Assembly (NCBI GenBank): GCA_947302865.1
Contig: CAMYWS010000076.1
Location: 1-5,903 of the forward strand
From: an uncultured Clostridia bacterium
GTDB taxonomy: Bacteria > Bacillota_A > Clostridia > Christensenellales > CAG-138
DNA length: 5,903 nucleotides
Direction: 5' to 3'
Below, one piece after another: positions 1-5,796 of this stretch. The notes under the pieces are model-generated. The model was not told the DNA's origin and did not search any database. It saw only the letters and a list, made by a program, of their open reading frames with translations. The position numbers and the translations under genes were made by a program. Position 1 is the first letter of the stretch. The number at the start of each line of letters is the position of its first letter.

Positions 1-141
1 GTCATTGCGCTGTTCATCATCATCATGAACGCGATCGGCATCAAGACGCGCCAGCATGAGCTCGTCAACAGCGACGGCTGTGACGGCTGCTGCGCAACCT
101 GCGCCATGCGCTGCGAGGAAGCAAAGGAGGAAGTGAAATGA
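1..141 (+). CDS. rnfE: RnfE, electron transport complex subunit E (3' end only)
   Basis: The window opens in frame in the last 46 codons of a membrane protein that stops at the TGA at 139-141. The visible part is the end of a transmembrane helix (about residues 1-14 of the fragment), then a basic stretch KTRQH, then a polar tail with five cysteines arranged C-x2-CC-x2-C-x3-C (fragment residues 27-38). The identification rests mainly on position: it lies directly upstream of rnfA and rnfB with an ATGA overlap, and the usual order is rnfCDGEAB. RnfE is one of the two six-helix membrane subunits that, together with RnfA, carries electrons through the membrane core of the Rnf complex. The positive charge right after the helix places the cysteine tail on the cytoplasmic side (inference). 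Most of the gene lies outside the window, so length and other motifs cannot be judged. Confidence 0.85.
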   Translation, partial: VIALFIIIMNAIGIKTRQHELVNSDGCDGCCATCAMRCEEAKEEVK

Positions 142-752
142 TCCGCTTAGTATTGATCGTCATTCTGAACGCGCTGATCTCTAACGTCGTTCTCAATCAG
201 TTCCTCGGCATCTGCTCGTTCCTCGGCGTTTCCCGTCAGATCAAGGCGTCCGCGTCCTTGGGCGGCGCGGTCATCTTCGTCATCACGATCGCTTCCGCGG
301 TCGCGTCCCTCCTGTACACCGGGATTCTTGTTCCGCTGCATCTCGAGTTCATGAAGATGATCGTCTTCATCCTCGTCATCGCGGCGCTCGTGCAGATCGT
401 GGAGATGTTCCTCAAAAAGAAATCCCCTTCGGTCTATAAATCGCTCGGCATCTATCTGCCGCTGATCACCACCAACTGCGCGGTGCTCGGCATCGCGATC
501 GACAACATCGACAAGTTCGGCTACAACTTCGTCGAGAGCGTATTCTCCGGCTTCGGCACTGCGATCGGCTACACGGTCGCGATCGTGCTGCTCGCGGGCA
601 TCCGCTCGCGCATCAGCGAGGACGATCTGCCCCGCCCCGTGCGCGGCGCACCCGTCGTCATGCTTGCGGCGGCGCTGATGTCCATCGCTTTCATGGGCTT
701 TTCGGAGCTGCAGCCGGCCATTGAAACGGTATTGAAGGGGGTCGGACAATGA
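138..752 (+). CDS. rnfA: RnfA, electron transport complex subunit A
   Basis: This is a membrane subunit of the Rnf ferredoxin:NAD+ oxidoreductase, which couples electron transfer to ion translocation. The 204-residue protein has about six hydrophobic segments (near residues 3-24, 41-62, 72-92, 104-121, 131-153 and 171-190). It carries the two family signatures, SNVVLNQFLGIC near the N-terminus (Cys26) and YLPLITTNCAVLG (Cys114). In the RnfA/RnfE and NqrD/NqrE families these half-membrane cysteines hold the intramembrane iron centre; both are present here. The length is slightly above the usual 190-195 because of a short polar C-terminal extension. The ATG overlaps the rnfE stop (ATGA), and AAGGAGG at 124-130, seven bases upstream, fixes the start. 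The downstream junction with rnfB is also an ATGA overlap, which implies translational coupling of three consecutive subunits. Confidence 0.96.
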   Translation: MIRLVLIVILNALISNVVLNQFLGICSFLGVSRQIKASASLGGAVIFVITIASAVASLLYTGILVPLHLEFMKMIVFILVIAALVQIVEMFLKKKSPSVYKSLGIYLPLITTNCAVLGIAIDNIDKFGYNFVESVFSGFGTAIGYTVAIVLLAGIRSRISEDDLPRPVRGAPVVMLAAALMSIAFMGFSELQPAIETVLKGVGQ

Positions 753-1567
753 GCGCGCCTGTTATCATTCTGATCACCACGCTGGTCATCACCGCGATCG
801 GCATCGTCGTCGGCGCGGGACTCGTGTTCACCGGAAAGAAATTCCATGTTCCGGTCGATGAGCGCGAAGCGGAGGTTCGCGAATGTCTGCCCGGCAACAA
901 CTGCGGCGCCTGCGGCTTTGCGGGCTGCGACGCGGCTGCGGCGGCGATCGTCGCAGGCGACGCGCCTGTCAATGTCTGTCCCGTCGGAGGCGGTCCGGTT
1001 GCCGAAAAGATCGGCGGCATCATGGGCTCCGACGCGACGTTCGTCGAACGCAAGATCGCGTTTGTCCGCTGCAAGGGCACGTGTGAAGCGTCCGGTCTGC
1101 AGGGCAACTACGTGGGCATCCACGACTGCCGCTCCGCGGCGCTTGCCGGCATCAATCTCAAGAACTGCGACTACGGCTGCATGGGGCTCGGCTCCTGCGT
1201 CAGCGTCTGTCCGCAGGGCGCGATCAAGCTCGTCGACGGCGTCGCGGTCGTAAACCGCAAAAAGTGCGTCGCCTGCGGGCTGTGCGTCAAGGCGTGTCCG
1301 AAGGGACTCATTGAGCTCATTCCGGAGAGCAAGCACGTCGCGGTGCAGTGCCAAAACCGCGACAAGGGTCCGCAGGTCCGGAAGGTCTGCTCCGCGGGCT
1401 GCATCGGCTGTACGCTGTGTACGCGGCAGTGCGAGTACGACGCGATCCACATGGACGGCAACCTCGCACGGATCACGTACGAAAACTGCATGCAGTGCGG
1501 CAAGTGCGCGGAGAAATGCCCGGCGGGCGTCATCACGCCGCCCTGTCCCGCAAAGAAGGAGGCATAA
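749..1567 (+). CDS. rnfB: RnfB, iron-sulfur subunit of the Rnf complex
   Basis: RnfB is the ferredoxin-accepting iron-sulfur subunit of Rnf. Of its 272 residues, 1-28 form an N-terminal membrane anchor. A Fe-S domain follows with Cys46/52/55/60 and Cys77 (motif NCGACGFAGC). A central region has Cys108, 112, 127 and 140-154 in a wide C-x3-C-x5-C-x3-C pattern. Next come a ferredoxin motif CVACGLCVKACP (173-184), a compact C-x3-C-x2-C-x2-C-x3-C group at 214-228, and a last ferredoxin motif CMQCGKCAEKCP (247-258). I count 27 cysteines, enough for the six [4Fe-4S] clusters proposed for clostridial and Acetobacterium RnfB; gammaproteobacterial RnfB is shorter, with fewer clusters. The start is set by the ATGA overlap with rnfA and a GAAGGGGG site at 734-741. 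RnfB is normally the last rnf gene, but here nrfA begins three bases after its TAA. Confidence 0.96.
   Translation: MSAPVIILITTLVITAIGIVVGAGLVFTGKKFHVPVDEREAEVRECLPGNNCGACGFAGCDAAAAAIVAGDAPVNVCPVGGGPVAEKIGGIMGSDATFVERKIAFVRCKGTCEASGLQGNYVGIHDCRSAALAGINLKNCDYGCMGLGSCVSVCPQGAIKLVDGVAVVNRKKCVACGLCVKACPKGLIELIPESKHVAVQCQNRDKGPQVRKVCSAGCIGCTLCTRQCEYDAIHMDGNLARITYENCMQCGKCAEKCPAGVITPPCPAKKEA
1556..1562 (+). promoter_or_regulatory. Ribosome binding site of nrfA, inside rnfB
   Basis: A full AAGGAGG lies eight bases before the nrfA ATG at 1571 and within the last codons of rnfB. With only three bases between the rnfB stop and the nrfA start, no separate promoter or leader fits here. It supports co-translation of nrfA with the Rnf genes. 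Confidence 0.85.
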
Positions 1568-1570
1568 GCT

Positions 1571-2860
1571 ATGGAAAAACGCAATCAGGCTGCAAAGCTC
1601 ATCATCGGCGCGGTCGTTGTGATCATCGCCGTGCTGTTCCTTGCGGGTATCGTAAGTCAGCATGAGATCAAGTACAAGGCCGGTCCGCTCTCCCGCGAAG
1701 ACGTCAATTATCAGACGGTCGAAGCGCCGGAAACGGTCGCAAAGGACGGGACCGTCCCGGCGGACGCCTGGAAAACGGCGTATCCCGATATCGTCATGAC
1801 GATGAAGCAGAACGCCGAAAACGACGAGATCGCCGACTATCTGGAGCTTGACCCGTACCTTCTGGAGATCTACGAGGGATTCGGCTTCGCGAAGGAATAC
1901 GGCAGCGCGCGCGGTCACGAATACACGCTCGAGGACGTCGCAAACACGGCGCGTCCGCACCCGCTTGCCAACTGCCTGACCTGCAAGACGCCGAACTTCG
2001 CAAAGCTCGTGCAGGATCAGGGCGTCTCCGCCTATAAGCTCCCGTTCGACGAGGTCCTTGCGGAGATCCAAAGTAACGGCGAAGCGGTCAGCTGCTACAC
2101 CTGCCACGGCAACAACGCGGGCAACAAGGGCGAGATCGTGATCACGCATACCTACGTGGACAAGGCGCTCGGCACGAATGCGGCGGCGATCGATCCCGCG
2201 ACGCTTTCCTGCGGACAGTGCCACATCGAGTACTACTTCACCCCCGAAGACAAGGAAACGATGATGCCGTACCACTCCGTGGCCGAGATGACGCCGGAAG
2301 CGATCTACGACTTCTACACCGCGCTCGGTTATACGGACTGGACGCAGGAGAGCACCGGCGCAAAACTGCTCAAGGCGCAGCATCCCGAGATGGAAACGTA
2401 TCTTACCGGACCGCACGCCGGCGATCTGAACTGCGCCGACTGCCATATGCCGGTCGAACAGAACGCGGAAACGCAGAACATCTACCACAGCCATTATATC
2501 GTGAGCCCGCTTCAGGACAAGACCCTGCTCGCGACGTGCGTGCGCTGCCACGGCGACACCGATATGATCGCGTTCGTGAAGAACATCCAGAGCCGCGTCA
2601 CCGCGGAGGAGACCCGCGTGGGCAACCTGCTCGCGGCGTTCAAGAAGGCGCTTGCCGCCGAGAATCAGAGCGGCACGCGGACCGACGATCAGCTTGATCC
2701 GATCCGCGAACTGTACCGGAAAGCGCAGTGGTTCTTCGACTTCTGCTACGTCGAAAACGCCGAAGGCGCACACAACTCCGATCTGGCGTCCCGCTGTCTC
2801 GATACGGCGGAAACCCTCATCAACGAAGGCATGCAGCTGATCGCCGCGCTCGGCGAATAG
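1571..2860 (+). CDS. nrfA: NrfA, pentaheme ammonia-forming cytochrome c nitrite reductase
   Basis: NrfA catalyses six-electron reduction of nitrite to ammonium on the outer side of the membrane. The 429-residue protein has five haem-binding motifs: CLTCK (135-139), the lysine-ligated active-site type, then CYTCH (175-179), CGQCH (214-218), CADCH (288-292) and CVRCH (323-327). Residues matching the known active site are visible: Arg114 in ARGH, Glu220-Tyr221 after the third motif, and Lys268-x-Gln270-His271. KxQH is the calcium-type signature rather than the KxRH of the calcium-independent subclass. Residues 9-28 form a hydrophobic segment with no lipobox cysteine or clear cleavage site, so it is read as an uncleaved membrane anchor. 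The gene follows rnfB by three bases with a perfect ribosome binding site and precedes the haem-lyase genes. No NrfH-like tetraheme gene is adjacent. Five motifs plus CXXCK exclude the octaheme reductases. Confidence 0.96.
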   Translation: MEKRNQAAKLIIGAVVVIIAVLFLAGIVSQHEIKYKAGPLSREDVNYQTVEAPETVAKDGTVPADAWKTAYPDIVMTMKQNAENDEIADYLELDPYLLEIYEGFGFAKEYGSARGHEYTLEDVANTARPHPLANCLTCKTPNFAKLVQDQGVSAYKLPFDEVLAEIQSNGEAVSCYTCHGNNAGNKGEIVITHTYVDKALGTNAAAIDPATLSCGQCHIEYYFTPEDKETMMPYHSVAEMTPEAIYDFYTALGYTDWTQESTGAKLLKAQHPEMETYLTGPHAGDLNCADCHMPVEQNAETQNIYHSHYIVSPLQDKTLLATCVRCHGDTDMIAFVKNIQSRVTAEETRVGNLLAAFKKALAAENQSGTRTDDQLDPIRELYRKAQWFFDFCYVENAEGAHNSDLASRCLDTAETLINEGMQLIAALGE

Positions 2861-2875
2861 TCCTCGATCCAACTG

Positions 2876-2912
2876 GCGGCAAAGGGCGTATGGCCCTTTG
2901 CCGCATTCTTTC
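2876..2912 (+). terminator. Hairpin with T-rich tail between nrfA and resB (attenuator or terminator)
   Basis: Bases 2876-2887 (GCGGCAAAGGGC) are perfectly complementary to 2893-2904 (GCCCTTTGCCGC), giving a 12-bp stem with a 5-base GTATG loop. The stem is followed by ATTCTTTC, a broken T tract. The shape is that of an intrinsic terminator or processing hairpin. Because resB starts only 14 bases later, partial termination or a 3'-stabilising role for the nrfA message is more likely than complete termination. The run of T is weaker than in the terminator at 5797-5818. Confidence 0.7.
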
Positions 2913-2918
2913 AACCCC

Positions 2919-4169
2919 ATGGAGATCCTGAAGAAAACCTGTAAATTCATCGCGTCGATGCGGTTTGCGATCATCCTGCTGATCGTGGTCGCGATCGCCT
3001 GCGTCGTCGGCTCGCTCGTCCCGCAGGGCGAACAGTTCGCGCTGTACCGGGATTCGTATTCCGAGCGGACGGCGGCGTTCATCCTCGCCTTTCATCTCGA
3101 CGACGTATTCCACAGCTGGTGGTTTATCGCGCTCGTAACGCTTCTGTGCCTTTCGGTCCTGCTCTGCAATCTGACGCGCGTCCGTTCGCTGTTCCGGCAG
3201 ACGAAGTTCGCCGCGGACCCTGCGCACGCGATCGCCGAAACGCCGACCGCGACCGCTTCCGGCGTGACTGCGATCGAACCGGTCTTCAAACGCCTGCATT
3301 TTTACCGTCCTGTCAAAACGGCTGTTGAAGGAAAGGACGTCCTGTTCGGCTGCCGCAACCGGCTCGGGTTCTGGGGCGCGTGGGTCTGTCATATCGGCAT
3401 CGTGCTGATCGTTCTGGGCTACGCGCTCGGGCAGATGACGCTGTTCTCGACGGACGTGTACGGCACACCCGGTCAGACAAAGCCGATCGAAAGCACGCCG
3501 TATGAGGTCACGATCGACGATTTTCAGATCGACCGCAGCGAGACCGGCTTCATCGAGCAGTACGTTTCGACGCTGACCGTCAGAAACACGGAGACCGGCG
3601 AAACGCAGCGCGGCACGTCGAGCGTCAACCATCCCGCGGTGCTCGGGGGCTATAAGTTTTACCAGACCGCAAGCGGCAGCGCGACGCGCGTGACGATCGC
3701 CGAAAACGGCGTACCGTTCGAGAGCGCTGACCTCTGCGTCGGCGAGGAGCTGACGATCGAATTCCTCCCGGGACTGTCGCTCTACCTTGTCGCATACGAG
3801 CCGGACCACAGCGGCAGACCGGCGTATCATATCCTGTTCTTCTATAACGGTCAGCACATGGACGTCGGCAAAACTTATTTTGCACCCGGCGCGGTGATCG
3901 ACATGAACCCGTACGCGATCACGCTGTCCGAGCCGATCGACTACACGCTGCTGCGCGTGAAAAAGGATTCGTTCGCGTGGCTCGTCGCGGTCGGCGCGGT
4001 CCTCACGGCGCTCGGGCTGTTCCTCGCGCTGTACGTTGTGCCGGAAACCCTTTGGGCGGTGCGTGATGAGGACGGCACATGGACGGTCAGCGGCAGAAGC
4101 CGGAAGCTTGCGCCGCTGTTTATCGGGCAGTTCGACCGGGCGGTCAACGGAAAGGGGGCGTCGAAATGA
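2919..4169 (+). CDS. resB: ResB/Ccs1-like cytochrome c biogenesis protein
   Basis: This is one half of the system II (Ccs) cytochrome c haem lyase, which with ResC/CcsA exports haem and attaches it to CXXCH/K motifs outside the membrane. The 416 residues show the ResB layout: three N-proximal membrane helices (about 13-33, 66-84 and 152-171), a long extracytoplasmic domain (about 172-350) with the conserved-looking VNHPAVLGGYKFYQT (236-250), and a last helix (about 353-373). The N-terminal FIASMRFAIILLIVVA and GSLVPQG are typical of the family. Candidate haem-ligand histidines are His65 (FHSWWF) and His158. The frame also extends upstream to a TTG at 2898, but that codon lies inside the 2876-2904 hairpin; the ATG at 2919 matches family N-termini better. 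No good Shine-Dalgarno precedes this ATG, so initiation may be weak. It follows nrfA and overlaps resC by ATGA. Confidence 0.92.
   Translation: MEILKKTCKFIASMRFAIILLIVVAIACVVGSLVPQGEQFALYRDSYSERTAAFILAFHLDDVFHSWWFIALVTLLCLSVLLCNLTRVRSLFRQTKFAADPAHAIAETPTATASGVTAIEPVFKRLHFYRPVKTAVEGKDVLFGCRNRLGFWGAWVCHIGIVLIVLGYALGQMTLFSTDVYGTPGQTKPIESTPYEVTIDDFQIDRSETGFIEQYVSTLTVRNTETGETQRGTSSVNHPAVLGGYKFYQTASGSATRVTIAENGVPFESADLCVGEELTIEFLPGLSLYLVAYEPDHSGRPAYHILFFYNGQHMDVGKTYFAPGAVIDMNPYAITLSEPIDYTLLRVKKDSFAWLVAVGAVLTALGLFLALYVVPETLWAVRDEDGTWTVSGRSRKLAPLFIGQFDRAVNGKGASK
4151..4158 (+). promoter_or_regulatory. Ribosome binding site that fixes the resC/ccsA start
   Basis: AAAGGGGG lies seven bases before the ATG at 4166. 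The frame stays open upstream to an ATG at 4079, but the extra 29 residues are polar, unlike any CcsA N-terminus, and would overlap resB by about 90 bases. This site and the ATGA overlap support the start at 4166. Confidence 0.8.
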
Positions 4170-5017
4170 TCCGGGCGGAAAACATTCTGTTTCTGATCAC
4201 GCTCGCGGCGTACTTCGTCACGATGCTCCTGTACTTCCTGTACGTCGCGGTCAAAAAGCCGGCGCTTTCAAAGCTTGCGATCCGCGTACAGATCGCGGTG
4301 CTGCTCGTACATACGGCGGCGATCATTCTGCGCGGAGTCGCCATGGGGCGGCTCCCGATGGCGAATCAGTACGAGTTCTCCACGGCTTTCAGCTGGGCGC
4401 TCGCGCTTGTCAGTCTGATCTTTATTCTCCGGTTCAACTTCCCCGTGCTCGGCGCGTTCAGCTCCCCCGTCACGCTGCTGCTTGCGGTGTACGCGGGCTT
4501 GCAGAAGCTCAACGAGCTGAAAGTCATCGCGGCAAACGGCGTGGACAGCATCCGGAACCTGATGCCCGCGCTTCGGAGCAGCTGGCTCGGCATCCACGTT
4601 TCCACCGTCATCGTCGCGTACGGCGCGTTCGGCGTGTCGTTCGTGCTGTCGATCATCTTCCTTCTGCGCGATAAAATGAAGGAAGGCGGCTTCTGGGACA
4701 CGCACATCCCGAAGAAGGAAAAACTCGACACGATCAGCTACCGCTGCGTCTCGCTCGGCATGATGTTTCTGACCGTGACGATCGGCATCGGCGGGATCTG
4801 GGCGGAAAACGCCTGGGGCAGCTACTGGACCTGGGATCCCAAGGAGACGTGGGCGCTTGTGACATGGATGATCTACCTCGTCTATCTGCACCTTCGGATC
4901 CGCCGCGGCTGGAACGGCAAGACCGCCGCGATCTTCGGCGTCGCGGGCTTTATCTGCGTGCTGTTCACCTACATCGGCGTCAACACGCTTTTGCCCGGAC
5001 TCCACAGTTATAAATAA
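4166..5017 (+). CDS. ccsA: ResC/CcsA-type haem-handling protein of system II cytochrome c biogenesis
   Basis: This is the haem-presenting partner of ResB in system II cytochrome c maturation. The 283-residue polytopic membrane protein has about eight hydrophobic segments. Its hallmark is the tryptophan-rich WWD-type motif at 212-229 (W212, W217, W221, W223-D224-P, W229), which binds haem at the outer surface. Four candidate histidines flank it: His49, His144 (LGIHVST), His242 and His280 (GLHSY). By family pattern His144 and His280 are the external pair on either side of the WWD loop; which of the others is the membrane-embedded ligand is less certain. The start is the ATG overlapping the resB stop. 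ResB and ResC kept as separate genes is the usual Gram-positive form; in epsilonproteobacteria they are fused as CcsBA. Immediate linkage to nrfA suggests a role in NrfA maturation. No thioredoxin-like ResA or CcdA gene is present in the window. Confidence 0.95.
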   Translation: MIRAENILFLITLAAYFVTMLLYFLYVAVKKPALSKLAIRVQIAVLLVHTAAIILRGVAMGRLPMANQYEFSTAFSWALALVSLIFILRFNFPVLGAFSSPVTLLLAVYAGLQKLNELKVIAANGVDSIRNLMPALRSSWLGIHVSTVIVAYGAFGVSFVLSIIFLLRDKMKEGGFWDTHIPKKEKLDTISYRCVSLGMMFLTVTIGIGGIWAENAWGSYWTWDPKETWALVTWMIYLVYLHLRIRRGWNGKTAAIFGVAGFICVLFTYIGVNTLLPGLHSYK

Positions 5018-5030
5018 GCGCAGGAACGCT

Positions 5031-5062
5031 GCAGGCACCGGCGCCTGCGAAAATATTATTTT
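5031..5062 (+). terminator. Possible terminator after resC/ccsA
   Basis: GCAGGC (5031-5036) pairs with GCCTGC (5043-5048) around a six-base loop and is followed by an A/T-rich stretch ending ATTATTTT. An alternative pairing of CGCAGG (5019-5024) with CCTGCG (5044-5049) would compete with it. The position, just after the last gene of the operon and before a strong promoter, supports a terminator, but the T tract is interrupted, so the call is tentative. Confidence 0.45.
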
Positions 5063-5085
5063 CCACAGTTCGAAGCGAAGCGGCA

Positions 5086-5114
5086 TTGACACAAACGGTC
5101 ATTTTTGTTATGAT
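5086..5114 (+). promoter_or_regulatory. Sigma-A (sigma-70 type) promoter with extended -10
   Basis: A perfect -35 box TTGACA (5086-5091) is followed after 17 bases by TATGAT (5109-5114), preceded by TG one base upstream (5106-5107) as in extended -10 promoters. Transcription should begin near 5121, leaving a leader of about 27 bases with AGGGGGG at 5132-5138, nine bases before the ATG at 5148. The surrounding DNA is clearly AT-rich against the GC-rich genes. A nearby TATAAT at 5114-5119 would give a 22-base spacer and is less suitable. This promoter serves the phosphoribosyltransferase gene and perhaps the gene after it. Confidence 0.85.
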
Positions 5115-5147
5115 ATAATTTGACAAATAACAGGGGGGTTTTATCGG

Positions 5148-5792
5148 ATGTCGATTCAAATGCGCGAATACCACAACCCGAACAACGGAAATCTTCCGCT
5201 GCGCGTAGCGAAGGGTCATTTTGCAACCAGCCACAGCCACATCAACTATTATGTGGATCTGACCATGACGAAGTACTGTCTGCCTGAAGCGCGCGAAGCC
5301 GCGATCCATCTGGCGAACCGGTTCAAATCAACAACGATCGTCGATACGATCCTCTGCCTCGACGGGACCGAGGTCATCGGCGCATGCATGGCGAGCGAGC
5401 TCACCAAGCAGAGCTATACGAGCATGAACGCGGGCCGCGCGATCTGCATCGTCACGCCGGAGCACACGACCGGCAGCCAGCTCCTGTTCCGCGACAACAC
5501 CGCGCCCATGATCCGCGGCAAAAACGTCCTGATCCTCGCGGCGTCCGTCTCCACGGGCTATACCGCGCTCGGTGCGATCGAGGCGATCCGCTACTACGGC
5601 GGCGAAACGGTCGGCATCTGCTCGATCCTTGCGAATATCAAGGAGCTTTCCGGCTATCCGGTCAGTTCGATCTGCGACACGAGCCACCTTTGGGACGACT
5701 ATCAGAGTTCTCCCGCGCACGAATGCCCGTTGTGCAAGGCCGGCGTCAAGCTCGACGCCATGGTCAACACGTACGGATTTTCGAGTTTCTGA
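5148..5792 (+). CDS. Phosphoribosyltransferase-fold protein, orotate-PRT-like
   Basis: This 214-residue soluble protein resembles the type I phosphoribosyltransferases often labelled orotate phosphoribosyltransferase in Firmicutes. Visible features are a core with strand-like IVDTILCLDGTEVIGA (64-79), a HTTGSQ loop (106-111), and the segment VLILAASVSTG (127-137), which sits where the PRPP-binding loop belongs. In active enzymes that loop normally starts with two acidic residues (for example DDVITTG); here Ala131-Ala132 occupy those places, so catalysis on PRPP is uncertain. The C-terminus has a zinc-knuckle-like HECPLCKAG (191-199), with Cys176 and His180 as possible further ligands. It has its own promoter and terminator and no pyrimidine gene beside it, so a role in UMP synthesis is not supported by context. 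A regulatory or divergent salvage PRT is an alternative. The start at 5148 suits the AGGGGGG site better than the next ATG at 5160. Confidence 0.8.
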   Translation: MSIQMREYHNPNNGNLPLRVAKGHFATSHSHINYYVDLTMTKYCLPEAREAAIHLANRFKSTTIVDTILCLDGTEVIGACMASELTKQSYTSMNAGRAICIVTPEHTTGSQLLFRDNTAPMIRGKNVLILAASVSTGYTALGAIEAIRYYGGETVGICSILANIKELSGYPVSSICDTSHLWDDYQSSPAHECPLCKAGVKLDAMVNTYGFSSF

Positions 5793-5796
5793 AAAG

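Noticed and set aside
2898..2918. TTG start for resB seven codons upstream of the ATG at 2919.
   Set aside because: The TTG lies inside the 3' arm of the hairpin at 2876-2904, and the added residues are absent from typical ResB N-termini.
569..3082. A very long open frame of 837 codons on the minus strand, opposite rnfA, rnfB and nrfA.
   Set aside because: It is the antisense shadow of GC-rich coding genes whose codon bias removes stop codons on the other strand. The translation is rich in Arg, Asp, Ala and Val without recognisable domains, and the opposite strand encodes three well-supported proteins.
2820..3857. Minus-strand open frame of 345 codons opposite resB.
   Set aside because: Same shadow effect; the composition is unlike a folded protein and the + strand frame is a clear ResB.
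4079..4165. In-frame ATG giving resC/ccsA 29 extra residues.
   Set aside because: The extension is polar and overlaps resB deeply; the ATG at 4166 has a good ribosome binding site and an ATGA overlap.
135..4173. Shared 11-base string GAAATGATCCG at the rnfA and resC starts (135-145 and 4163-4173).
   Set aside because: Both are ATGA-coupled starts encoding Met-Ile-Arg; the likeness is explained by coding and start context and is too short to call a repeat.
4268..5092. Minus-strand open frame of 274 codons opposite resC/ccsA.
   Set aside because: Highly charged translation that mirrors the hydrophobic codons of the membrane protein on the + strand; no domain recognisable.
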